From: a virus
Virus record (IMG/VR): IMGVR_UViG_3300045996_000338
Span: 1-27,671 of that record
DNA length: 27,671 nt
Strand: one strand, 5' to 3'
Positions within the stretch are counted from its first letter, which is position 1. Every line of letters starts with the position of its first letter. Of this stretch, positions 9,901 through 17,600 are shown piece after piece. Under the pieces are notes generated by a model. The model searched no databases. It saw nothing but the letters and a program-made list of their open reading frames with translations, and had not been told where the DNA came from. Made by a program: the position numbers and the translations under genes.

Positions 9901-11301
9901 GATCAAGTATTGGCAAAAATTTGGGATAAATCAACTCTTGAACCTGATTGGATGGGAAGCCTTACTATACAATACAATGATCGTATTGGTAGGGCAGGAT
10001 TTTATTTCGATAACTATGATGGTATTGATGGTATGGTAAGTACTGTCTATATTGATAATTATAGTATTGAAACTACAGATTACTATCAAAGAGCCTACGC
10101 GCAAACAAGAGCAAGAATCAAGTCTGTAGGACTACAGAAGTATGGTCAGGCTCAGGCAGAAATATCCCCGCCACTACCGGGAATTAAATCTGGTCAGGCA
10201 CAGGCTTTCATTAGCAAACTTGCTGGATATGGACAGGCATTAGCTACGATCTATGCAGCCTCTAGACGTTGGGGACAAGCCCAAGCATATATTAAGGAAT
10301 TTGAATTTAAATATGGACAAGCGAGGGCCTACATTCGGAAGGGAGATAACACTACTTACGGTCAAGCGCAAGCATACATTAGACCTAACGCTTATACAGG
10401 AAATGCACAGGGTTATATCTCAACTAAGCCAATAAAGACGGGACAAGCCCAAGCGTTGATTGCGCGAGGTCAGAAGCATGGACAAGCTAAAGCATACATC
10501 GTAGGTATAACAGGTACGCCGCCTCCGGGTACAACCCCACCACCAACAGGTCCGGGTAATGTAGTTAGAACATATATTGTTGATTACAATGGCTATCAGC
10601 TACCGGGATTTGCAACAGATGAATCTATGGAAAGTATTATGGAGATAGATGCTCATTCTGCGGCATATTATCAGATACCTTTCGTAGAGCATATGGGGCT
10701 TAGAAATAAGCTTGTCTCTATGACTATGGCTGTATGGGAACCTAACTACTACGTTGTGAAGAATAAAGTGCAGGAAGCTGCAACCATTATTCGATCTAAT
10801 AGAAGTGGTTATGCTCCACTATATATTCAACGAGTAGATCGTCACTATGAAGCTCTTGCTAAGAAGATATCCATGAGTGCTGTAGCAGGAGAGAGTGAGA
10901 GACTTGTTAAGTATCAAATTGACTTTGAATGTAAGCCATGGACTGTGAGCGACACAGAACATACATTGACAGGTACAACTACACTTGATACGGATGCTGT
11001 TCTCCGAGATTTGTATAGTGGTGGATGGACACCGACTAGAGTGGAAGTTACAGGTACAAATGTAACTATATCGGGTTATACAGACTTCGGAGAATTTGCA
11101 GGGTATATTAGTATTTCAGGAGCAGTATCAGGTTTGACAATAGACTCAGAAAATAATATAGTCGTAATGAATGGGGAAACTAGAAACGATGTTCTTTATA
11201 CACCGGATTACAGCCTGTACGTTGGGCCGGGAAGAACACGGTTCGATGTAACAGGAGCATCTAGTGTAACGATAACGTATAGAGATAGATGGTATCTCTA
11301 A
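6964..11301 (+). CDS. Giant repetitive tail adhesin: GQAQA repeats, lectin-like domains and a C-terminal Dit-like domain
   Basis: 1445 residues, ATG 4 nt after GGGGTGA. In order: repeat block A (about residues 25-106), LamG-like jelly roll (about 108-325; A-Y-F-P-L-N-E, W-V-H-I-A-A-V, I-Y-I-N-G, M-D-E-V-A-L-F-N-R-E-L), block B (329-522), jelly roll 1 (527-697; K-V-W-x6-E-P-D-W-M), block C (709-845), jelly roll 2 (849-1039; K-I-W-x6-E-P-D-W-M), block D (1045-1179), a Pro/Gly/Thr linker (1183-1199) and a Dit-like domain (1201-1445) paralogous to the protein at 2811-3563. The blocks hold about 36 copies of [YHF]-[GA]-Q-[AS]-[QRK]-A-x-[IV] every 12-19 residues. Likely role: an elongated virion adhesin attached to the tail tip through its Dit end. 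The repeat fold is unknown; its alternating pattern suggests beta structure. The gene is followed 10 nt later by the Tal-like gene. Confidence 0.65.
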   Translation: MLGNDQLGDFILGGAEEDQPSITYGTGQGQATIFASSYSFGQAQALILVLGVNKHAQAQGFILDLSLTSVLGISDSVLGRSLLVGLGSELAPIPSMVGQAQASILTDDYRYVTLNQTPFAYFPLNELSGTNYDNIMGTGDGTSDGDTITQGVTHALDNSTNNTAITFANSGFWSRIVAPLTGVPVSAGGVVTVTGWIKLSSSNSQMFFGWNVYDLHFNGTNLGFNTGNSDNYGFNATALVGKWVHIAAVFYHNQNYTIANKIYINGVAQTLSGSSNTGLLTTTFHLSGWGTNTGEWARGTSMDEVALFNRELTSTEIAAQYNAGQPKAYGQAQAVIGEVIPSISTSKPGIARLGIARLGTDHVEGEEDTSKYAHGQAQARILQTYYTHGQSQADILQTYQAYGQSQARIGNVYSVHGQSQALILAPANAHGQAQGTILAVSNGLGQSQADILQTYQSYGQANATIALRQYVHGQSQAWIKSVVYGLAQAQALIFTSTWKVAQAQALLINPISWQYGQAQAMVYTIYLYDSFSRTTSLGDLGSPNIGPDYEYESPLLKVNGSKLELESDGDAANVDIARGMFKDPYIIQFEFTSNDFDFFYLEVSDSRYFYLYENNNNPYISIEDDDSTTISLVNDETYVFKASHIGGVMRMKVWNILSVEPDWMITLSGYPDNSNSIFLYIDPDTVSTVLIDNLLILTSGEGQHLKQSYGQARAFVKANRQKFAQAQADILKSDGYGQAKAQIIHFDANRMGQAQAMINLKLAIGQAKAYVQPIFRRVAQARARIKILGQQGYGQANALIMPRFNQFAQAQARMLGFDQVVHGQATGLVDSAIKVNSGNAHAVISKRILFDTFTRTTTNVIGTPDLGSYQSSDIASGDVDGSQLVVVFPTTYDDAWADARVHARNIITSIEFTRSATHEDNYMEIYGRGANGGVAIWISNNEVYINRQTAVNNSSSSQKIADLTILAGVTYVMKLVIVEDQVLAKIWDKSTLEPDWMGSLTIQYNDRIGRAGFYFDNYDGIDGMVSTVYIDNYSIETTDYYQRAYAQTRARIKSVGLQKYGQAQAEISPPLPGIKSGQAQAFISKLAGYGQALATIYAASRRWGQAQAYIKEFEFKYGQARAYIRKGDNTTYGQAQAYIRPNAYTGNAQGYISTKPIKTGQAQALIARGQKHGQAKAYIVGITGTPPPGTTPPPTGPGNVVRTYIVDYNGYQLPGFATDESMESIMEIDAHSAAYYQIPFVEHMGLRNKLVSMTMAVWEPNYYVVKNKVQEAATIIRSNRSGYAPLYIQRVDRHYEALAKKISMSAVAGESERLVKYQIDFECKPWTVSDTEHTLTGTTTLDTDAVLRDLYSGGWTPTRVEVTGTNVTISGYTDFGEFAGYISISGAVSGLTIDSENNIVVMNGETRNDVLYTPDYSLYVGPGRTRFDVTGASSVTITYRDRWYL
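7036..7281 (+). repeat. GQAQA repeat block A (about 4 units)
   Basis: Four coding units, G-Q-G-Q-A-T-I, F-G-Q-A-Q-A-L-I, H-A-Q-A-Q-G-F-I and V-G-Q-A-Q-A-S-I, irregularly spaced. It is the shortest and most degenerate block, at the N-terminus of the giant adhesin. Confidence 0.75.
7948..8530 (+). repeat. GQAQA repeat block B (about 12 units)
   Basis: Twelve coding units, many of the form H/Y-G-Q-S-Q-A-x-I. Two two-unit segments (around 8122-8190 and 8296-8355) encode the near-identical G-Q-S-Q-A-D-I-L-Q-T-Y-Q stretch with different synonymous codons, so the repetition is stronger in protein than in DNA. Confidence 0.85.
9088..9498 (+). repeat. GQAQA repeat block C (about 10 units)
   Basis: Ten coding units such as Y-G-Q-A-R-A-F-V, F-A-Q-A-Q-A-D-I and I-G-Q-A-K-A-Y-V. 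The fifth position varies among Q, R, K, N, T and H, and the last two units are degenerate. The block lies between the two E-P-D-W-M jelly rolls. Confidence 0.85.
10096..10500 (+). repeat. GQAQA repeat block D (about 10 units)
   Basis: Ten coding units ending H-G-Q-A-K-A-Y-I. Tyrosine before the last hydrophobic residue (A-Y-I) is favoured in this block. A Pro-rich linker separates it from the C-terminal Dit-like domain. Confidence 0.85.
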
Positions 11302-11311
11302 GGGAGATTAA

Positions 11312-14300
11312 ATGCTGCAAGTAAAGATCACAGAGTTTGATGGCAGTGATGCTATCATCTTAGAGAGAGCTAAATCCTTAACAGTATTCGAAGCTGTTAA
11401 CTCATCTGATGAAGGGGTATCCTTTAATATTGCCAAGAATGATCCCAAGGCATACATAGTTAATCCTGATCAGGAGGGCTATAAAAAGTTTTGGGAGGTA
11501 TGGGATACAGTCACTAATGAGAGGGTTAACTATGGTCCTATTACGTCTATCACTGAACAAGGGACTGACTTTCGGGTAGAGGGTGCGGGTCGATCCGCCC
11601 TTCTACTCGATTTTTATAAGACTACAAAAACTTTCTACACTCCGATTGATTCTATCATAGATGACATTAGGTATGAAAACCTAGCTGTTCAGCCGCGTAC
11701 TACAACATTGGTCCATAAGGCAGATGATACAGCAGCACAGGATACAATCTTTGGCGCTACTGATATTAATGAGAAGTACGCTGGACTTAGCTTACAAACT
11801 AAAGATAACGTTATTGATGATAACTCTGGTCTGGTAAGACCGGGCGAAATCGAGCCACCAAATACTTATCATTCTACTGATTCTTTCTGGGCAGGACAGG
11901 GTAAGGTCGATAGTCACATCATAGATTTAGGCGACGTATATAGCGTCTCTAAATTATTATTGATACTTCCTTCATGGGGTGGATCAGAGAGAAAAGGTAA
12001 CAGAACCTATGACTTTGAATTAGCCTATGCAACGGATACTGAGGCTACTTTAACGTCCTTTAACGGAAGAGAGATAGGCCCATTTCATGCGTTATATGAT
12101 ACTGGCGCAGAGAGCCATTTACTCATGGGTAATAGACCCGGTGGTTCTTTCTACATAGGTGCGGGTAACATGAATGTAGGATTAGATGATCCTACTTTCT
12201 ATGTGGCTACTGAAGTACCGGGAACATCCTTAGATATGAGATACATTCGTACCAGAATTTATGACGTACATGCTTGGTACGGTAGCGTATTGGATCAGAG
12301 TCCTGCGGTAGATAAATGGCGCTTCCAGTGCGATCCTACATATGAACCGGGAGACGAGGTTACAACTCCTGCGGATGCTCCGGGTGTCATGGAAGGTAAG
12401 GTAATTAACGAGAGGGAGTTAGAGCCAGCTAACGATTGTTTCGCCTCTATCATTGAGCTAGGTGTTTATAAAGAAATACTAGGGCGTGGAGACTTAAAGC
12501 CTTTAGCCCTACAGAGAATTGATAATAATAACCTACAAATTATCTATTCTCACCAGCCAGAGGCATCGGAAACGGTTACTACACCACAAGGATTCCGTAA
12601 GTTTGAGCCGGGGGGATTCTTTAGAGCAGTTAGTGTGAATTATTCGGGTGCAAGCTCAACTTACTCTAAATTTTATGATGATGATTGTGCAGATTGTTAT
12701 CCAGATAACTTTAACTTTGGTGTAATGGATCAAAACAATAGTCTTATCTTGTCTAGGGATCAAAGCTCGGGTACAGGAGTAACAGTTAAGTCTGGAGCAT
12801 ACACAAGTTATATTCTAATGAAGGGCGCATCTAATGCTGTAGTTACTCACGCTGATTCTTGGCCCGCTGTTACTGACCCTCTTTCTTGGGGAGGTTCCTA
12901 TAGCTATACAAAGATAGTAGGGGATTACGCTATCCTTCATTTTAGGGGCCAATCTCTTAGATGGTATGCCACGCTACCCGATGGGGAAACACCAGCAGAG
13001 GTTAGCATAGAGATTAGAAACAAGGATACTAATGGAGAATGGACAGGTTGGACTACATTAGAAAGTAGTTTCACTCTCCCTACAGGATCATATAATGCTG
13101 AGCCTGTGTATGAAATCAGCTATGAGTCAGGTGCCCTACAGCCTGAAACCGTATATCAGATTAAGATAACTAATCTAGATGGTAACTATCTAGCAATCGA
13201 TTCATTCGAAGGTTATTGGTCTAGCTCTATGACTAGCTACAATGAGGACAACTCCCGAATTGGTGTTAGTGCTCCTGAAAGACTCTCACAAATCTATGAT
13301 AGAAGATTTAGTGGTGGGTCGATGTATAAGTGGAATAATAATACATTCTTTAACTTCGTGTTTGAAGGAGATAGAATTGTATTATACTCAGCTAAGGGTA
13401 GAAACCATGGTAAGATTAGAATTATCCTAAGAAAGAGTGGACAAGGTTCTTACTTCTATGATGATTATCCTACCGATACTACAGTATTAATTCCGGGGGG
13501 AAACCCTACCGATGGAAGCCTCTCTATCGATCTAGAGACAGGGAAGCGGGGGGCAGAAATTCCACAGTTTGTAGCTTTCGATTCTAATGATTATTTTCCT
13601 GACGGTTTGCCATGGAGTAAGTATCTATTTGGTATCTATTTGCTACCGAGTGAAATTGATACCTATACAACAACTGACGTAGCAGCTTCAAACAATTTCA
13701 TTGAACGTTGCTCAGATTGTGAAGCACCAATAGGTGAGCCAGTTACTATAGCAAAGCATGTGTATTTCGATGGACTAGCTACGCATGAAAAGGTTGGGCT
13801 ATCAATTTCATTTGAGAATGAAGCTCATTTAGACATACTAAAAGCAGTAGCAGAAGCTACTCAAACTGAGTGGGATATAAATGAGGCGGGAGTTAATCTT
13901 GTCCCTCGTCTTGGTGAGGATACAAATGAGGTTCTACGAGAGGGACAAAATACGATGGTAGATTGGCAGATAGTTAATGATGTTAATAAGGTAGCTACAC
14001 AGCTAGTATCTAGTGGTGCCGATATCGATGGCTTGCCTCTATTTACTATTACAGAGGATAAGAAAACGCGCGCAGATGTAGGCCGAACCATTATGAGAAA
14101 GGAAGACTTCAGAAATATTGCTGACTACTTCCAACTTATCGGCCTATCACGAGTAGCATTAAGGAAGAGACGAAGACCTGAAAAACGGATCACCGTAACT
14201 CATATTACGAAACGATTTGCATTAAATAAGGGAGACTCATTTATACTCTATACTAATAAGATGGGGCCACTCAGAGTAAGGATCATGAAAAAAGAGAGAA

Positions 14301-14365
14301 GTCAGGCTGCCCAAAGTGGCTTTGAGTATAGATTGGAGTGTATACAATGGCCTCAGATAACTTAA
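11312..14365 (+). CDS. Tal-like tail hub protein with inserted carbohydrate-binding-type domains
   Basis: 1017 residues, ATG after AAGGGAGATTAA. The N-terminal ~115 and C-terminal ~220 residues resemble the hub (gp27/ReqiPepy6 gp37-like) domains of siphovirus tail-associated proteins: a Y-N-P/F-x-I-x-L-like opening, V-x-G-x-G-R-S-A-L-L, and a C-terminal N-K-V-A-T-Q, S-R-V-A-L-R-K-R-R-R-P and N-K-G-D-S-F pattern. Between them lie an F5/8-discoidin-like domain (about 187-327; H-I-I-D-L-G-D-V-Y, Y-I-R-T-R-I-Y-D-V) and two jelly rolls. These are at about 532-637 (I-L-H-F-R-G-Q-S-L-R-W-Y) and about 660-740 (F-V-F-E-G-D-R-I-V-L-Y-S-A-K-G-x-N-H-G-K), the second like domains in glycan-active enzymes. 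No peptidase motif is visible. The likely job is the central tip hub with glycan binding. The end overlaps the next gene by 19 nt. Confidence 0.6.
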   Translation: MLQVKITEFDGSDAIILERAKSLTVFEAVNSSDEGVSFNIAKNDPKAYIVNPDQEGYKKFWEVWDTVTNERVNYGPITSITEQGTDFRVEGAGRSALLLDFYKTTKTFYTPIDSIIDDIRYENLAVQPRTTTLVHKADDTAAQDTIFGATDINEKYAGLSLQTKDNVIDDNSGLVRPGEIEPPNTYHSTDSFWAGQGKVDSHIIDLGDVYSVSKLLLILPSWGGSERKGNRTYDFELAYATDTEATLTSFNGREIGPFHALYDTGAESHLLMGNRPGGSFYIGAGNMNVGLDDPTFYVATEVPGTSLDMRYIRTRIYDVHAWYGSVLDQSPAVDKWRFQCDPTYEPGDEVTTPADAPGVMEGKVINERELEPANDCFASIIELGVYKEILGRGDLKPLALQRIDNNNLQIIYSHQPEASETVTTPQGFRKFEPGGFFRAVSVNYSGASSTYSKFYDDDCADCYPDNFNFGVMDQNNSLILSRDQSSGTGVTVKSGAYTSYILMKGASNAVVTHADSWPAVTDPLSWGGSYSYTKIVGDYAILHFRGQSLRWYATLPDGETPAEVSIEIRNKDTNGEWTGWTTLESSFTLPTGSYNAEPVYEISYESGALQPETVYQIKITNLDGNYLAIDSFEGYWSSSMTSYNEDNSRIGVSAPERLSQIYDRRFSGGSMYKWNNNTFFNFVFEGDRIVLYSAKGRNHGKIRIILRKSGQGSYFYDDYPTDTTVLIPGGNPTDGSLSIDLETGKRGAEIPQFVAFDSNDYFPDGLPWSKYLFGIYLLPSEIDTYTTTDVAASNNFIERCSDCEAPIGEPVTIAKHVYFDGLATHEKVGLSISFENEAHLDILKAVAEATQTEWDINEAGVNLVPRLGEDTNEVLREGQNTMVDWQIVNDVNKVATQLVSSGADIDGLPLFTITEDKKTRADVGRTIMRKEDFRNIADYFQLIGLSRVALRKRRRPEKRITVTHITKRFALNKGDSFILYTNKMGPLRVRIMKKERSQAAQSGFEYRLECIQWPQIT

Positions 14366-16944
14366 AACAAGTCGGACAGTTTATTAAGAATACAAGAAAG
14401 GGTGTAGATCATGCTCTGAAGCGATACCATGGGGACATTCCAAAGGTAGAGCGGACACGAGATATCTTTGACTCAGAGATACCCTTTGAAATGAATTTCA
14501 GCACGGAAAAGCCGGGAGAGAGGGTTCTCTTGAACCTAAATTTTAACAAACCTCCCCCGATGAATGACTGTGTAGCTGATTGTTTAGAAGCAAGGTGTGA
14601 ATCATTCACGCTACAACCGGGAAATCATATTGTGCAGTTAGCACAAGGATATACTGCTGGCACCATAACTGTGTTTGTAGATGCTGTTCCTGTGCTGGAT
14701 TCAGACTTTGATGAAGTCGATCCTGCTAATGGTACGGTTTACATTCAAAGTGAATCTTTAGACACGTATGTAGCTACTGTATGTTATACGTTTGGTACAT
14801 GCGTAGGTGATGATGAAGGCTGCATAGATTATCCTTCGCCCGGTGGTTATACTGGACTAGCTGTAATATTTGCTGATCGCTTCGATAAGTCTTTTGTAGA
14901 AGTCGAGCCTAGATGTGGGCAATGGGGTCTAGATGATAGCCCTACAATAACATTAAATGGTGATGGTACGGCTAATATTAACGAAACCATTTACTTAGAA
15001 AATGAAACAATGGTTGGCCCACAGTGGGAAGTCTTGGTACGATTTAGATTTCCCGCCACTTTTAGTACTTCTGTTTTTAGGTTAGAAGCTTCAAGTGGTG
15101 GTAATGGATTTAACTCATTTCTTACTATTGGTCCGTGGGGACAAGGAGCCGTAGCATCAAGAGCAATTACTTTGTCAGGACGATATGAGGGGCTTGATCC
15201 AACTTCTACTGGTTTAGCATGGACAGAAACGGGAGCAACGACCTCAACTACCTATAAAGAATTTCCTACAGATGAAACACAAGAATACTATGTAAGGTAT
15301 GTACAATATGTAGGGGTGGGGTGGTTTGCAAAAATTTGGAATGTAACAGAAGAAGAACCGGCTGCATGGACTGCTAGTTTATGGGCTATTCCCGCTCCTG
15401 TTAATCCAGCAGTTACTCGTCAAGAGTGGGTAAGTCATAATCTTCAAAAATTACTTGTTACTTCAACTGCTGTTCGTCATATTACTGTGTGGGGACAGGG
15501 TTCAGTAGGAAGATGGGTTGGATTTAGTAGTGGTACTACTTGGGCCTATGATGACTGTTATCCTAATCCCGATGGTTTGATTAGATTTGGTCATTGTGAT
15601 GAATTTTCACAAACCATTTCAGGTCCAACTAATCAAGGAAGTCATAGCTCTGACGTTTTAACGCCTAGTGCATTAGTTAGTTACTCCTCCCCTATTTTTG
15701 CTACTGGTCCTAATGCTAAAACAGGTACCTCTCAGGGTATGGTATCTTTTTCAGTACCAGAAGGCTGTACATCGGTGATTCTTGAATGTGAGTATCGTAT
15801 GACAGGTAACAGCGCATGGAATGGGTTTGGTTCTACAGCTACAATATATCAATATGATTTTGGTACTACTCCACCATCACCGGGACCGGGGAGATTGCCG
15901 GGATCAAGCGTTACTTCTTTTAGTGGTCCTGTTAATGGTCCGGGTTGGTTGCCTCTTACGTTTAGCATTACACCCATAAACAATCAAGTACAGTGGGGCT
16001 TTATGGTTGTTACTGATGCTTCTGGATGGCCTCCTGCCGAATCTGGTTTCCTGTTTCCGCCCAATGGCGGTCTTAGTGTTCAGTTTAGACAAAAAAGAAC
16101 CTTTGCATTAGGTGTAATGCACTGTACAACTAGACCCGGATGCCCTGTAGATGAACAGGATATATTTAGTAATTGTGGAGATAGTTATGACTCTCTTTTA
16201 AATGCTACTAATTATGACTTTTATTGTGGAGTAACTGTAAATACACCTACTAACGATATATTTAGGTATTACACTAATGATTCAGGTAGTAGAACACGGA
16301 TGCGTTCACAGATTGGTACAGCGGTTACAAGCACCAGCGATGGGGCAAGAATTAGTTGGCGAGCAAGAGGACGAACCTTTGATGGGTCTGATGGTAGATG
16401 TAGAAAGGCATTAAGTGGCACTTCTTTTGATGATAGTACAAGAGGAACATCATCTACAACAGCAGCCGTCACGTTTAACTTCACAAGCCCTGTCGTATGT
16501 GAGGGCGGGGCATTAAGTCAGTTTGAATTTAAACTTAACTCTATGCCTCAAAGTCAATGGACAACAACAGGAAATACTCTAACCACACCGGCTTTTGAGC
16601 TTACTTTTGGGGACGACCCAATCACGTTTACTAGTTTTATTTTAGAGCGTGCAGTTAATGGATCATTTATTAGTACAAATGGCATGGGACCGTTTTTAAG
16701 TGATGCTACATTTAGTGGGGGGCTTGATATAGGAGATTGGTATTCGGTCAAATATTTAGCAGATGGGTCTAATGTAAAAATGAAGATTTGGAAATCATCT
16801 GGAAGCGAGCCGGGATCATGGTATCACGAAGCACTCATTGCAGAAGCAAATCAGGGGGGCTTTACTATAAGTTTAAGCTATAGTAATTTCTCAGAAGATG
16901 GCTTTAGCGTAGATGTAAGAAATGTATCGTCGGTGAGGCCGTAA
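14347..16944 (+). CDS. Large tail adhesin with cysteine-containing base domain and two EPxxW jelly rolls
   Basis: 865 residues from the ATG at 14347, with TTGGAG 8 nt upstream; a GTG at 14338 overlaps that site and is unlikely. Residues 1-160 are a base domain shared with the next gene: R-A/T-R-D-I-F-D, P-F-E-M-x-F, D-K-P-like turn, P-P-P followed by Cys75, Cys79 and Cys84, and a later I/V-C-Y. Then a concanavalin-like jelly roll (about 173-415, K-I-W-x6-E-P-A-A-W), a middle beta domain with a Pro/Gly-rich segment (about 420-600), and a last jelly roll (about 605-865, K-I-W-x6-E-P-G-S-W). It is rich in Cys, Thr and Ser. It follows the hub gene, where receptor-binding proteins usually lie. Its stop overlaps the next start (TAATG). 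Confidence 0.6.
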   Translation: MASDNLKQVGQFIKNTRKGVDHALKRYHGDIPKVERTRDIFDSEIPFEMNFSTEKPGERVLLNLNFNKPPPMNDCVADCLEARCESFTLQPGNHIVQLAQGYTAGTITVFVDAVPVLDSDFDEVDPANGTVYIQSESLDTYVATVCYTFGTCVGDDEGCIDYPSPGGYTGLAVIFADRFDKSFVEVEPRCGQWGLDDSPTITLNGDGTANINETIYLENETMVGPQWEVLVRFRFPATFSTSVFRLEASSGGNGFNSFLTIGPWGQGAVASRAITLSGRYEGLDPTSTGLAWTETGATTSTTYKEFPTDETQEYYVRYVQYVGVGWFAKIWNVTEEEPAAWTASLWAIPAPVNPAVTRQEWVSHNLQKLLVTSTAVRHITVWGQGSVGRWVGFSSGTTWAYDDCYPNPDGLIRFGHCDEFSQTISGPTNQGSHSSDVLTPSALVSYSSPIFATGPNAKTGTSQGMVSFSVPEGCTSVILECEYRMTGNSAWNGFGSTATIYQYDFGTTPPSPGPGRLPGSSVTSFSGPVNGPGWLPLTFSITPINNQVQWGFMVVTDASGWPPAESGFLFPPNGGLSVQFRQKRTFALGVMHCTTRPGCPVDEQDIFSNCGDSYDSLLNATNYDFYCGVTVNTPTNDIFRYYTNDSGSRTRMRSQIGTAVTSTSDGARISWRARGRTFDGSDGRCRKALSGTSFDDSTRGTSSTTAAVTFNFTSPVVCEGGALSQFEFKLNSMPQSQWTTTGNTLTTPAFELTFGDDPITFTSFILERAVNGSFISTNGMGPFLSDATFSGGLDIGDWYSVKYLADGSNVKMKIWKSSGSEPGSWYHEALIAEANQGGFTISLSYSNFSEDGFSVDVRNVSSVRP

Positions 16945-17387
16945 TGTCAGACTATGCACGACAAGTAGGAAGGGAATTAAATCAGCAGGGACAAGATACA
17001 CATGATGCCCTTAATAGGTATGCTCAAAGACCTGTAGCACTAGAGCGGGCAAGAGATATATTTGATCCTGTTGTACCGTTTGAAATGGAATTTTATACGG
17101 ATAAACCACAGTCTAAAGTTATGCTAGACTTATTCTTTTTGGGGCCTCCACCATCTAAGTGTTGTAGCAATAACTTATGTTCTAAGTGTGAGGTATTTGC
17201 TGACGGTTCAGAAGTAATAACATTAGAGCGCCCCTATGTAGCAGGAAGTGTCATTCCTTATGTTAAGGGTACAAGACGGACTGCGTTTACAGAAACTAGT
17301 CCAGAGACAGGAGTAGTAACTATTAATACAACCGTAGCAGTTGGAGACGTAGTAAGAATATGTTATGTATATTTATATGAGGAGTAA
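16944..17387 (+). CDS. Short 'headless' paralogue of the adhesin base domain
   Basis: 147 residues, ATG overlapping the previous stop. Its whole length aligns with the first ~160 residues of the preceding 865-residue protein: A-R-D-I-F-D-P, V-P-F-E-M-E-F, G-P-P-P followed by Cys73/74, Cys79 and Cys82, and R-I-C-Y. It ends just after the conserved I-C-Y strand, where the long paralogue continues into its jelly rolls. It may occupy the same attachment position without a head, or work as an adaptor. The cysteines could bind a metal or form disulfides; that is inference. Confidence 0.6.
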   Translation: MSDYARQVGRELNQQGQDTHDALNRYAQRPVALERARDIFDPVVPFEMEFYTDKPQSKVMLDLFFLGPPPSKCCSNNLCSKCEVFADGSEVITLERPYVAGSVIPYVKGTRRTAFTETSPETGVVTINTTVAVGDVVRICYVYLYEE

Positions 17388-17390
17388 AGA

Positions 17391-17600
17391 ATGTATCCAT
17401 CAGATATTAGAGTATTTATAGATGGGAAAGATGTTACTAAATGGATTTTCGGTACAGAAACCGTAACTCTGTCTAACATCAATAGGGACTGGAAGAAGAT
17501 TGATATTAGCTCCTTCATTAAGGGACCGGGGCTACACAAGCTTGAAATTACTGCGGGGGCAGGAGTCGGTAGAGTGGAAGCCAGGTTGGAGATTGATTAA
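17391..17600 (+). CDS. Small tail-module protein, unknown
   Basis: 69 residues, ATG with GAGGAGTAAAGA upstream; the ribosome-binding site overlaps the previous stop region. It is predicted all-beta (V-F-I-D-G-K-D-V-T-K-W near the start, H-K-L-E-I-T-A-G-A-G-V-G in the second half). The opening resembles small beta-sandwich domains of tail accessory proteins. Placement after the adhesins suggests a virion role, but I do not recognise the family. Confidence 0.5.
   Translation: MYPSDIRVFIDGKDVTKWIFGTETVTLSNINRDWKKIDISSFIKGPGLHKLEITAGAGVGRVEARLEID

Noticed and set aside
10253-10435. Small + strand open frame in the repeat region
   Set aside because: It lies out of frame inside the giant adhesin gene and exists because the repeat codons lack stops in that frame.
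7036-10500. CRISPR array or non-coding iteron array from the recurring GGACAAGCC-like words
   Set aside because: The repeats are in one long open frame, vary at wobble positions, and have irregular spacing and no conserved repeat-spacer structure.
2811-11301. Diversity-generating retroelement with template and variable repeat among the duplicated tail segments
   Set aside because: No reverse transcriptase in the window, no adenine-specific differences between copies, and the duplicates differ throughout.
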